Part shown: piece by piece, positions 42,837 through 51,061 of the stretch
How positions within the stretch are numbered: position 1 is the first letter of the stretch
How the letters are laid out: each line of letters opens with the position of its first letter
From: RZZS01 sp964498755
GTDB lineage: Bacteria > Pseudomonadota > Alphaproteobacteria > Micavibrionales > Micavibrionaceae
Reading direction: 5' to 3'
NCBI GenBank assembly: GCA_964498755.1
Contig: CAZCIB010000013.1
Location: 1 to 56,473 of the forward strand
DNA length: 56,473 nucleotides
Notes under the pieces: generated by a model
The model's database searches: none
What the model was told of the DNA's origin: nothing
The model's input: only the letters and a program-made list of their open reading frames with translations
Made by a program: the position numbers and the translations under genes

Positions 42837-43313
42837 TTATTCGGCGGCTTCTTCCATCTCTTCTTCGGTTTCCTCGGCGCCTTCAGCCATTTCATCAGCG
42901 GCTTTTTCGCCTTCTTCGGTCATTTCCTTGGCGGCTTCTTCCATCTCTTCCATGACCTCGCCGGTCTCTTCGGAAATTTCCTCAGTGGTCTCTTCCATGG
43001 CGGACTCTTCGGTCATTTCGTTCCATTCTTCCTCAATGACCTCGCCGGTTTCTTCCATCGTTTCGACGGTCTCGTCCCAGGCTTCCTCTGCGGCCTCACC
43101 AAGGTCTCCGCTGGCGTCCTCGAGGTAGTCAGCGCCTTCTTCAGTGCGGCGTTGCGCGTCATCGATGATGCGCTCGCCGGCGGCAGGCGAGATCGTGTTG
43201 AAGTCGACGATTTCATCCGCAGGCTGCTGGTTGTTCGTAACAAACATAACGGCGACGGTTGCGGCGATCAGCACCACAGCCGCGAAAGCGACGGTTTTGG
43301 TAATGTTGTTCAT
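42837..43313 (-). CDS. Membrane-anchored Glu-rich helical protein
   Basis: 158 residues from the ATG at 43313 with GAGGAG nine bases upstream (an in-frame start six codons earlier is weaker). One transmembrane helix (TVAFAAVVLIAATVAVMFV) and a long helical, very acidic region of repeated E-E-x-x-E-x-T-E-E units, probably a coiled coil or extended acidic rod in the periplasm. No known family. In many alphaproteobacteria ubiB stands at this place between ubiE and coaBC; here it is absent and this gene is present instead. Strong terminator follows. Confidence 0.65.
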   Translation of the reverse strand: MNNITKTVAFAAVVLIAATVAVMFVTNNQQPADEIVDFNTISPAAGERIIDDAQRRTEEGADYLEDASGDLGEAAEEAWDETVETMEETGEVIEEEWNEMTEESAMEETTEEISEETGEVMEEMEEAAKEMTEEGEKAADEMAEGAEETEEEMEEAAE

Positions 43314-43430
43314 GTGTTTTCTCCTCAACAATATTTTTTTGAGCTGGTTAAACGTTTCTGTTTTCCCGTAAGCAAGTCATCAAAGACATAAATGACGCGC
43401 AATGCAAGCGTTTTTTTATAATAACCGCAT

Positions 43431-44180
43431 TCAAGTTTTCAGGCCGCGGTGAATGGCGGCAATCCCGGCCGAGAGATTCGTATGTGATACGCGCGTGAAC
43501 CCGGCTTGACCCATGCGCCTGGCCAGCGTTTTTTGATCGGCAAACTTGCGGATGCTCTCGGCAAGGTATTGATAACTCTCGCGGTCCTGCGCGATCACAG
43601 CGCCCATTTGCGGCAGCGCGGTAAAAGAGTAGAAGTCATAGGCTTTCGAGAGAACCGGGTTTCTGACCCGGCTGAACTCGAGGCAGAAGAATTTTCCGCC
43701 GGGTTTAAGGACGCGGTAAAATTCCGAAAGGGCCGTGTCGATGCGCGTGACGTTCCTGAGTCCGAACGCGATTGTGCAGATGTCAATCGAGCTATCGGGG
43801 ATCGGCAGGGATTCGGCGTTTCCGGTTACGTATTCCAGATCAAGCCAGCCTTTGTCGATCGCCCGGTCGCGCCCGACTTGAAGCATGTTTTCGTTGAGGT
43901 CGCAGAGGATGGTGCGGGACTGCGCCCCTGTTTTTCTGCGTATCCGGAACGCGATATCTCCTGTGCCGCCTGCGACGTCCAGATAGACTTTGCCCGGGCG
44001 CGGGCGTATTTCGGCGACGAAGCGGTCTTTCCAGAGCCGGTGTACGCCGCCGGACATGACGTCGTTCATGATGTCGTATTTCGAGGCGACGGAATCGAAA
44101 ACGCCGATAACGCGTCCCGTCTTTTCTTCCGGGCTGACGCGCTTTTCGCCAAACCATTCGCTTTCGGGGTTTTGAGTCAT
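43431..44180 (-). CDS. ubiE: Ubiquinone/menaquinone C-methyltransferase UbiE
   Basis: 249 residues. It methylates the ring carbon of demethoxy-ubiquinone (and demethylmenaquinone where present) with SAM. VFDSVASKYDIMNDVMSGGVHRLWKDRF is the UbiE signature, YLDVAGGTGDIAFRI is the SAM-binding motif, and NAESLPIPDSSIDICTIAFGLRNV and GGKFFCLEFSRV follow as expected. It acts in both the oxygen-dependent and the UbiTUV routes. Length is normal. Confidence 0.95.
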   Translation of the reverse strand: MTQNPESEWFGEKRVSPEEKTGRVIGVFDSVASKYDIMNDVMSGGVHRLWKDRFVAEIRPRPGKVYLDVAGGTGDIAFRIRRKTGAQSRTILCDLNENMLQVGRDRAIDKGWLDLEYVTGNAESLPIPDSSIDICTIAFGLRNVTRIDTALSEFYRVLKPGGKFFCLEFSRVRNPVLSKAYDFYSFTALPQMGAVIAQDRESYQYLAESIRKFADQKTLARRMGQAGFTRVSHTNLSAGIAAIHRGLKT

Positions 44181-44229
44181 GTTCCTTATGTATTACCGCG
44201 AAGAGCTGAAGTCACGCATAATTCTTCGT

Positions 44230-46668
44230 CTATTCGAATTTCGTATCCGGGCTTTCAAGGACGGTTGAGCTTGACAGGGACGAGGAAGATTTCAGATCGC
44301 CCACGTCCCTGAGGTTAGACATGCTTGAAATTTTCTCCACAACGAGCTGCTTGCTAAAACCCGCCTGCAAGGAGTGTTCCGAGTCCTTGGCGAACCGCGT
44401 GAAAAGCCGCGTCGCTTTGCTTAAAAAACTTACGGTGTTATCCAGATATATAATTTTCCAGAGTTCATCGAGCGGCGCGTAGCCCGTAAATCCGTCCTCC
44501 TCGCTGCCCCAGCCCTGCGTGTCGTAGGCCGCCGTCGCGACGACGAAGGGATAAACCCTGTGCGGGGTCATATCTATATGGCAGAAATAGCTCTCGCCCA
44601 GCTTGCCTACGCGATCCGGCATGACGTTGAATTGCGCCGCGACGTATTCTTTTGCCTGATCGAACGTCGAGACTTCTTTCGGCAGAGGAAAAGTCGGCGC
44701 CGCCAGCGTCTTCGCGCTTCCTGAAACGCGCTCAGGCACCGGTAAAAAGCGCGCCTCAAACCCGGCGAGAATCTCGCCGCCGAGGTCGCGCGTCAGCGGG
44801 ATAACCATTGCCGTATTGATGGTTTGCTTTTTGAAAACGACAAAGTCCTCTTCCTGCGAGCCGAGGCTCCCGAGACGGTTATCGATTTTACCTTCGTCGA
44901 CAAAGCTCGAGCGGACGGCCGCGATGTCTCCCGGACGCTCGCGCGTCGCTTTGAACCGGTTTTCTTTTCGCGACAGGAAGCTCAGAATTTGCCGTCTGTT
45001 GAGAACGCGCGCGGGCCTTGCGTTGTCGAGTGGAATCGCCTCGCCTTCCTGATTTTCCGGCCTTATGCCCAGCCTGACCATAAGCGCCGTAATCTGCAGC
45101 TCAAGCGTTTCATTCGGTATAAGGCCGACATTTATCGAGTTAAGGACATCCTGCGCGTTCAGCTCTCTGACTAAGGGCGTGGCGCGCAGGAACTTCTTCG
45201 CGTTTTTTACGATCGCCTTGCGGTCGGACCCGGTGTAGTTCTTGCAGACCTCAATGAAATAACAGCTCTTCAGTTCGTCGATGTAGTCCGGCGCCGGGTA
45301 GCTAGAAGGCCCTTTCTCAAGGCGAACGCCCTGAGCGGTCATCAGGCCCGTCTGGTCGTATATGAACTGCCTGACTTCTCTCTCGCCCTGATCGGAGAAA
45401 ACAAGCGCGCCCGCATCGTCGATCTCGATGGCCTGCGTCATGTGGCCCGACCACTGACGCCCGTCCAGATTGTGCTTTTCCGATATCAGCGTATTGGACA
45501 GACACTGCGGTACGCTCTCAGTCAGAAACACGTTGAGATTGCCCTCGCTGGTGATGCGGTAGGGAATCAGATCGGTCTTCGCTTCGTTTCTTTCGACGAT
45601 CTCAAGGACGTGTCCGGTCTTCTCGTCCTGCATGGCCTTGATGTTGAGGTTTTCCGACGGCTTGCGCCGCGACATTTCCTCGTACAGATAAAGGCTTTCT
45701 TGCGGTTTCTTTTTCTGGGCCACGATAAAAAAGCATGTCGGAGGGAAACCCAGATCGCGGCCGTCTTCGGATAAAATACGAAACCGTTCATGGAAGAAGT
45801 TGCGGATGTGCGGCTCATCGCGGAACGGGGCGACGTAGAGAACCCGGAATTCAAAGTATTCAAGAAGCTTTTGATATTCCCTGGGCGTGTAGGGCGTAAA
45901 CTCTTTTGGAGGATTATTCTCCCAGTTTTCAGAACGGTCTTTGCCGATAATGAATTCATACGCCCATTTGTAGGGCATTTTAAAAAGCCGCGTGTGCTTC
46001 GCCTCTCCCTCGATCTCTTCAATGGCGAGTTTTTTACCCGACGTGCGTACGTTTTCTGCGAACCACTCCAGCAACTCAACATCCCGCTCGCGCCCCTTAA
46101 AATAAGGCAGTTCCAGAATAACGCTGCGGTCCGGGTTCGTGACGGCGTGATCCTTGATCAAAAGCTGTCCGTTCGGCTTTAAATGCTTCAGGCAGGCCTC
46201 CAGTATCCCGGCGATCGCCTTTTTGGAAAAATTCGTCTCTGAATAGGCCTTGTGCAAATAATCCGAAAGAATAATCGCGTCGAATGTCAGGTCGTCCGTT
46301 TCAAGAAAATCAGAGCGCACATATTCCAGATTGGGCAGGGCGTAGCAATTTCTCGCCGCATCAACGACGGACTGGCTCTGGTGAATGCCGACGAAGTGAC
46401 GCAAGGCGGACGTCTGCGCCAGCGCGTATGTGAGCGCGCCTTCGCTTTCGCAGCCGAGATGAGCGACCCGCGCGCCCTTTTCCAAAAGCAAATGATCGTT
46501 GAGAAGCCGGGCTTTTCTGATCATGCTTTTGGCTGCGGCCTCTTCGGATTCCAGAATGTTTTGCGCGGGCGCGGGGGCGGGAGCGTCCGGGCTTGCCGAC
46601 GCGTCAGCCAGCCCGGACGATGCGCCCAAGCCAAATCCGTCTTTCGCGGCAACCGCAGATAAGCCCAT
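44230..46668 (-). CDS. Large protein with N-terminal SAM-methyltransferase domain
   Basis: 812 residues. After a low-complexity Ala/Pro N terminus (residues about 15-40), a class I methyltransferase domain is visible: KGARVAHLGCESEGALTYALAQ (motif I-like), YVRSDFLETDDLTFDAIILSDYLHKA and LKHLKPNGQLLIKDHAV. From about residue 340 follows a second region of about 470 residues I do not recognise; one segment (GEREVRQFIYDQTGL, after SGHMTQAIEIDD) loosely recalls a Nudix fold without its catalytic Glu set, which is only a suggestion. The C terminus is serine-rich. No signal peptide. It starts next to the murJ region and may be regulated alone. Substrate unknown. Confidence 0.6.
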   Translation of the reverse strand: MGLSAVAAKDGFGLGASSGLADASASPDAPAPAPAQNILESEEAAAKSMIRKARLLNDHLLLEKGARVAHLGCESEGALTYALAQTSALRHFVGIHQSQSVVDAARNCYALPNLEYVRSDFLETDDLTFDAIILSDYLHKAYSETNFSKKAIAGILEACLKHLKPNGQLLIKDHAVTNPDRSVILELPYFKGRERDVELLEWFAENVRTSGKKLAIEEIEGEAKHTRLFKMPYKWAYEFIIGKDRSENWENNPPKEFTPYTPREYQKLLEYFEFRVLYVAPFRDEPHIRNFFHERFRILSEDGRDLGFPPTCFFIVAQKKKPQESLYLYEEMSRRKPSENLNIKAMQDEKTGHVLEIVERNEAKTDLIPYRITSEGNLNVFLTESVPQCLSNTLISEKHNLDGRQWSGHMTQAIEIDDAGALVFSDQGEREVRQFIYDQTGLMTAQGVRLEKGPSSYPAPDYIDELKSCYFIEVCKNYTGSDRKAIVKNAKKFLRATPLVRELNAQDVLNSINVGLIPNETLELQITALMVRLGIRPENQEGEAIPLDNARPARVLNRRQILSFLSRKENRFKATRERPGDIAAVRSSFVDEGKIDNRLGSLGSQEEDFVVFKKQTINTAMVIPLTRDLGGEILAGFEARFLPVPERVSGSAKTLAAPTFPLPKEVSTFDQAKEYVAAQFNVMPDRVGKLGESYFCHIDMTPHRVYPFVVATAAYDTQGWGSEEDGFTGYAPLDELWKIIYLDNTVSFLSKATRLFTRFAKDSEHSLQAGFSKQLVVEKISSMSNLRDVGDLKSSSSLSSSTVLESPDTKFE

Positions 46669-46747
46669 CGCGTCTATTCTGTTTTCGGGGTTAATGAAAA
46701 TGACTCTCGATTGATATACGAAAAAAAGGAATTGGCAAGCGGGTTTT

Positions 46748-47015
46748 TTAACGCGAATGAATGCTTAATTATAATCTCTTGAAGCGCCGCCCCGGAAGCG
46801 CCGGGAGGCGTTGTCAGGGGTTTTTGCTTTTGGCCTCTGATCTTAAGGCAGAGAAGGAATTTCAGAAGGCTTGGGCATAAATCCCGGATAAATGCGTGAA
46901 CGCATTTTCCGGGAAGACGAAAGTTTAAAGCGTCTCATTCTTAATGCAAATCACTATAATTATGCGCTTCGTTTGCAAAAAATATTCGTGTTTATTCGCG
47001 TTCATTCGTGGTTAA
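46748..47015. repeat. Nested palindromic element with 10-bp arms, upstream of murJ
   Basis: Left arm TTAACGCGAATGAATGCTTA (46749); right arm ATTCGTGTTT ATTCGCGTTC ATTCGTGGTT (46985-47013), 10-base units. Inside are GCGCCGCCCCGGAAGCGCC-type and TCCCGGA … TCCGGGA hairpins with ATGCGT … ACGCAT. It ends 11 bases before the murJ ATG. Same family as 3.8 and 6.3 kb. Confidence 0.8.
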
Positions 47016-47026
47016 TAATCAGCCCT

Positions 47027-48574
47027 ATGAAACTCATCAAGGCCATGGCGACGGTTGCGGGGATGACGGCGTTGAGCCGCGTCGCAGGCTTCGCGCGCGA
47101 CATTATGACGGCGGCGATTCTGGGCGCGGGGCCGGTTGCGGACGCGTTTTTCGTTGCGCTAAAATTACCGAACTTTTTCCGGCGCGTTACGGCGGAGGGC
47201 GCGTTCAGCGTCTCTTTCGTGCCGCTTTATTCCGAGACGCTGGAGAAGGAAGGCCGGGAAGAAGCCGCGCTGTTCATGAACCGGGCCTTTGCGGTCATGG
47301 CGGCGATATTGTCCCTGTTTACCATCGCCGCCATCCTGGTCATGCCGTGGATCGTTCAGGTCATCGCGCCGGGTTTTGGCGGGGAGTCGCTGCGCTACGA
47401 TCTCGCGGTCGAGCTTAGCCGGATCACCTTTCCCTATCTGCTTATGATGTCTTTGACGGCGCTGCTGGGCGGCGTGTTGAACGCGCATGAGCGTTTCATG
47501 CCCTTCGCGTTCGCGCCGGTGATCTTTAATCTGTGCCTGATCGCCGCGCTATTGCTGAGCGGCATGGCCGAGACGGCGGGGCACGCCTTGGCGCTGGGCA
47601 TTCTCGCCGCCGGGTTTTTGCAGTTTTTCTGGCTGTTCGCCAATATCCGCCGCGCCGGGATCAAACTGAAACCGGTTAAGCCCGAATTCTCGCCGCGCAT
47701 TAAAAAGGTCTTTGTTCTGATGGGGCCGGGCGTGATCGGCGCGGGCGTGATGCATATCAATCTCTTCGCCGATTTAATCATTGCCTCGCTCCTGCCCGCC
47801 GGGGCGATTTCGTATCTGTATTACGCGGACCGTTTGAATCAGTTGCCGCTGGGCGTGGTCGGTATCGCGGTCGGCACGGCGCTTTTGCCGATGCTCTCAA
47901 AGGCTCTGGCGGCGGAGAAAATGGAAGAAGCCAGAGACCTTTACAACCGCGCGCTGGAGGTGTGCCTCTTGCTCGGGATCCCGGCGGCGGTCGCGCTGGC
48001 CGTGGTTCCGCATCAGCTGATTTCCGTCCTTTTCGAGCGCGGCGCCTTCGGCCCGGAAGATACGCAAGTGACGGGATACGTGCTGATGGGCTATGCGCTC
48101 GGCATGCCCGCCTATATCTGCGTGAAAGTCCTCTCGAGCGCGTACTGGTCGCGGCAGGACACGATGAGCCCAGTGAAAGTTTCAATCCTAGCGACTGTTT
48201 TGAATATCGTCTTAAGTCTCATTCTTATCAATTTCATCGGCGTCGTCGGAATTGCGCTTTCGACCGGGCTGGCGGGCTGGCTGCAGTTCGTTTTGCTCCG
48301 GCGCGGGCTGAAATCGCTGGACGTCGCGCAGACGGATGCGCGCTTTAAAAAGAACTTGCCACGGATCATAATGTCCGCTTTTATAATGGGGATTTCTTTA
48401 TTCATGGTTGCGAGGCTTCTCGATGATGTATTCGGTGGCTCATTCGGCGCCTTTGCCGAAATTCTTGCGCTTCTGGCCCTCGTGGCCACGGGGTTGATCG
48501 TCTATTTCTCCGCCGCGTTCATGAGCGGCGCTTTGAATTTCCGGGAAATGAAGAGTTATTTGAGGCGGGGATAA
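47027..48574 (+). CDS. murJ: Lipid II flippase MurJ
   Basis: 515 residues from the ATG at 47027 (an open frame runs upstream through the repeat element and was not used). MurJ flips the peptidoglycan precursor lipid II across the inner membrane; it has about 14 transmembrane helices. Family landmarks: TVAGMTALSRVAGFARDIMTAAILGAGPVADAFFVALKLPNFFRRVTAEGAFSVSFVPLYSE at the start is the MviN signature, and later come LPLGVVGIAVGTALLPMLSKALA and FERGAFGPEDTQVTGYVLMGYALGMPAYICVKVLSSAYWSRQDT. Followed by trpS, the usual alphaproteobacterial order. Confidence 0.95.
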   Translation: MKLIKAMATVAGMTALSRVAGFARDIMTAAILGAGPVADAFFVALKLPNFFRRVTAEGAFSVSFVPLYSETLEKEGREEAALFMNRAFAVMAAILSLFTIAAILVMPWIVQVIAPGFGGESLRYDLAVELSRITFPYLLMMSLTALLGGVLNAHERFMPFAFAPVIFNLCLIAALLLSGMAETAGHALALGILAAGFLQFFWLFANIRRAGIKLKPVKPEFSPRIKKVFVLMGPGVIGAGVMHINLFADLIIASLLPAGAISYLYYADRLNQLPLGVVGIAVGTALLPMLSKALAAEKMEEARDLYNRALEVCLLLGIPAAVALAVVPHQLISVLFERGAFGPEDTQVTGYVLMGYALGMPAYICVKVLSSAYWSRQDTMSPVKVSILATVLNIVLSLILINFIGVVGIALSTGLAGWLQFVLLRRGLKSLDVAQTDARFKKNLPRIIMSAFIMGISLFMVARLLDDVFGGSFGAFAEILALLALVATGLIVYFSAAFMSGALNFREMKSYLRRG

Positions 48575-48711
48575 CGCGCTGATGCGCTTATTCGCTGATG
48601 CGCTGATGCGTTTTTTGTTGATAGTAGGCGCATTTTTTAGTTTATCATCCGCCCCAGCGAAACAGCGAAACAGCGAAACAGCGAAACAGCGAAACAGCGA
48701 AACAGCGAAAC
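48572..48711. repeat. Palindromic element with octamer arms, abutting trpS
   Basis: Left arm CGCTGATG CGCTTATT CGCTGATG CGCTGATG; right arm seven tandem copies of AGCGAAAC (48656-48711). Complement of the left unit (CATCAGCG) overlaps the right unit (CAGCGAAA) in phase. A T-rich core of about 45 bases lies between. The last octamer ends two bases before the trpS ATG, where a ribosome-binding site should be. Confidence 0.85.
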
Positions 48712-48712
48712 A

Positions 48713-49723
48713 ATGACCAAACGAATTCTTTCCGGCATGCAGCCGACCGCGCATTTACACCTCGGCAATTATCTTGGGGCCTTGCGGAACTGGGTGACGT
48801 TGCAGGACGAGCCGGAGTCTGAATGCCTGTACTGCGTGGTTGATCTGCATGCGATTACGCTGCCCTATGACGCCGCGTATTTAAAAGAGTCGACGCGGGA
48901 AATTGCAGCGGCCTACATCGCGGGCGGAGTCGATCCGGAGCGCGCGACCGTATTCGTCCAGTCCGCCGTTCCCGCGCATTCGGAGCTGATGTGGCTGCTC
49001 GCCACCATGGCGCAGATGGGCAAGCTTGAAAGGATGACCCAGTTCAAGGACAAGGCCGGCAAGGACAAGGAACGCGCCGGGCTCGGCCTGTTCGCCTATC
49101 CGGTTCTTATGGCCGCAGATATCCTCGTTTACAAGGCGACTCACGTGCCCGTCGGCGAGGATCAGAAACAGCATCTCGAGCTTGCCCGCGATCTCGCGGC
49201 GACGTTTAACACGCGCTACGAGCGGGACTTTTTCATCCCGCCCGAGCCATTTATTCAGGGCGCGGGCGCGCGCGTCATGTCCCTGCGCGACGGGACTCAG
49301 AAAATGAGCAAGAGCGCGGAGTCCGACATGTCGCGGATCAACCTGACCGACGATGCTGACATGATCGCGAAGAAGATCAGAAAAGCGAAAACCGATCCCG
49401 CGCCGCTGCCGGAAAGCGAAGAGGGTCTGGAAGAGCGGCCCGAGGCGCGCAATCTTGTTACGATCTACGCGGCGCTGTCTGATAAAACGCGCGCGGATGT
49501 TTTAAGTGAATTCGGCGGAAAGGAGTTTTCCGTGTTCAAGCCCGCGCTGGCAGATTTATGCGTGGAAAAGCTCGCCCCGGTGACGTCCCGCTTAAATGAA
49601 CTGATGGGCGATAAGGCCGAACTCGACCGCATTTTATCGCGCGGCGCGGAAAAAGCGAACGCCATCGCCCAGCCCGTTATTGACGAAACAAAAGAGATCA
49701 TGGGGTTTTGGAAGGGCGGCTGA
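48713..49723 (+). CDS. trpS: Tryptophanyl-tRNA synthetase
   Basis: 336 residues, class I aminoacyl-tRNA synthetase. The HIGH-type motif is PTAHLHLGNYLGAL near residue 10 and the KMSKS motif is DGTQKMSKSAESD. Tryptophan-specific blocks VVDLHAITLPYDA, DILVYKATHVPVGEDQKQHLELARD and YAALSDKTRADVL are present. Complete. It has no Shine-Dalgarno; instead tandem AGCGAAAC octamers run up to the start codon. Confidence 0.96.
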   Translation: MTKRILSGMQPTAHLHLGNYLGALRNWVTLQDEPESECLYCVVDLHAITLPYDAAYLKESTREIAAAYIAGGVDPERATVFVQSAVPAHSELMWLLATMAQMGKLERMTQFKDKAGKDKERAGLGLFAYPVLMAADILVYKATHVPVGEDQKQHLELARDLAATFNTRYERDFFIPPEPFIQGAGARVMSLRDGTQKMSKSAESDMSRINLTDDADMIAKKIRKAKTDPAPLPESEEGLEERPEARNLVTIYAALSDKTRADVLSEFGGKEFSVFKPALADLCVEKLAPVTSRLNELMGDKAELDRILSRGAEKANAIAQPVIDETKEIMGFWKGG

Positions 49724-49770
49724 GTCGCGCTTTTCATTGACATATTTTTGCACCATGTTTAATTAGCGTC

Positions 49771-50313
49771 ATGGCAAGTGAAGCATTTAGAGAACTGCAG
49801 AAAGCTATAGCGCTGCGTCGCAAACATGCGGACGCGGTCGGCGAGCTTCGTGCGGAGGAGGCGCGGGCTGCGCTCAGCGCCGCACATAATGCCTGGAAGC
49901 CGGTATTCGATCTGATCGGCGAGACCAAGGACAATCTTGATCTGCCGGAAGGCTGGAAACTCCATCTGTCTCTGGAGACAGATGGTCAGATTATACACGG
50001 AAAGTTATATTTCAAAAAAGAAGAAGGCGACGTCTTGGAGCCTTACAAGTACAACCTCGCTTTTATGATCCGCTCTGATCAGGAAAACAGGTTAACTGTT
50101 ACGCGCTGGAATTTACCTGTTTCTCTGGAAAAATTCGCGGAAAAACGGCATGCTGACGCCCTTAAGGGTAGCGTTTTGGCTAGTTTTGACGCGGACGACA
50201 AAGGCATGGAAGCCGTGCTTGATATGGTTACGTTCTGGATGGGCGAAAACGTCGGCAATGATTTTGACCTTAGCCGGATCAATCCGAGAGCCGAACGGAA
50301 TATTGAGCTGTAA
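49771..50313 (+). CDS. Hypothetical protein
   Basis: 180 residues, no recognised family. A helical N terminus (FRELQKAIALRRKHADAVGELRAEEARAAL), then probable strands (WKLHLSLETDGQIIHGKLYFKKEE, NRLTVTRWNLPVSLEKF) and a C-terminal helix. No signal or membrane segment. It lies between trpS and a secreted protein gene, close to both, in the same direction. Codon use looks like its neighbours. Confidence 0.6.
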   Translation: MASEAFRELQKAIALRRKHADAVGELRAEEARAALSAAHNAWKPVFDLIGETKDNLDLPEGWKLHLSLETDGQIIHGKLYFKKEEGDVLEPYKYNLAFMIRSDQENRLTVTRWNLPVSLEKFAEKRHADALKGSVLASFDADDKGMEAVLDMVTFWMGENVGNDFDLSRINPRAERNIEL

Positions 50314-50369
50314 AACCGCATTTGCTTTTTCGCCGCGTTCACGGCAAACTTGTCGGCAGAGGTTTGACC

Positions 50370-50966
50370 ATGCGCTTTTTAACTTTTCTTCTTGCTTTTA
50401 TCTGCTTCGCCGTTCCCGCCCGCGCGGACATATTCGTCTGGGAAGACCCGGAGAGCGGGCTTACGCTGACCTTTCCCGATACGTGGAAAACGCACAGCCC
50501 CGTCGCGCCGGATACGATCCTGACCGTGCTGGCGCCCTCAAGCACGGACGAGGCGATGTGCCGCGTACGGGTGCGCGACGAAAACCGTTTCCTGATCTTT
50601 CCGCCGCGTTACAGCGCCGCCGTCCAGAAAGTCGCTTACAGCACGGATTTCTGGAAGGAATATCTGCACGCGAATTACGAAGACGTGATTATTCACAAGG
50701 TGCGCGATCAGGCGGGCCTAGGCCGGGGCTTCGCGAGCTTTATGCTTTCGACCTATACGACGCTTGGCGAAGACGCGGCGCGGCGTTCGTCCATCGGCTT
50801 CGCAAGCCCTTACTTTAACAAGGCCTACATTCTGGAGTGTTCCTCGCTTGCGGGCGCGTTCGAAAACTGGCTGACCATGTTCCAGAGCATCGCGGGCTCC
50901 GTCGATTTCAAAAAAGCGCATCACGAGACGGCGACGGGCAATTACAGGGATTTTCTGGCGGAATAA
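50370..50966 (+). CDS. Secreted hypothetical protein
   Basis: 198 residues from the ATG at 50370 with AGAGG upstream; the longer frame from 50322 lacks this and would block the signal. Signal peptide MRFLTFLLAFICFAVPARA. Mature part begins DIFVWEDPESGLTLTFPDTWKTHS, a pattern seen in small periplasmic proteins that bind or process peptides, then two Cys and conserved aromatic residues (TDFWKEYLHANYEDV, FENWLTMFQSI). No family name. Probably periplasmic. Confidence 0.65.
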   Translation: MRFLTFLLAFICFAVPARADIFVWEDPESGLTLTFPDTWKTHSPVAPDTILTVLAPSSTDEAMCRVRVRDENRFLIFPPRYSAAVQKVAYSTDFWKEYLHANYEDVIIHKVRDQAGLGRGFASFMLSTYTTLGEDAARRSSIGFASPYFNKAYILECSSLAGAFENWLTMFQSIAGSVDFKKAHHETATGNYRDFLAE

Positions 50967-51061
50967 AAACCACGCCGATCCATATAATCCACGCTTGAAA
51001 AAATCTGTAAAACCAGTCAGTTTAACGCGTTCGTTCATCTTCATGCGGCGCGTATAGAAAC

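Noticed and set aside
46892..47026. Upstream extension of MurJ
   Set aside because: It reads through repeat DNA; the MviN signature begins right after the ATG at 47027.
48656..48711. CRISPR or iteron origin
   Set aside because: Uninterrupted 8-base units, no spacers, no dnaA boxes or rep gene nearby.
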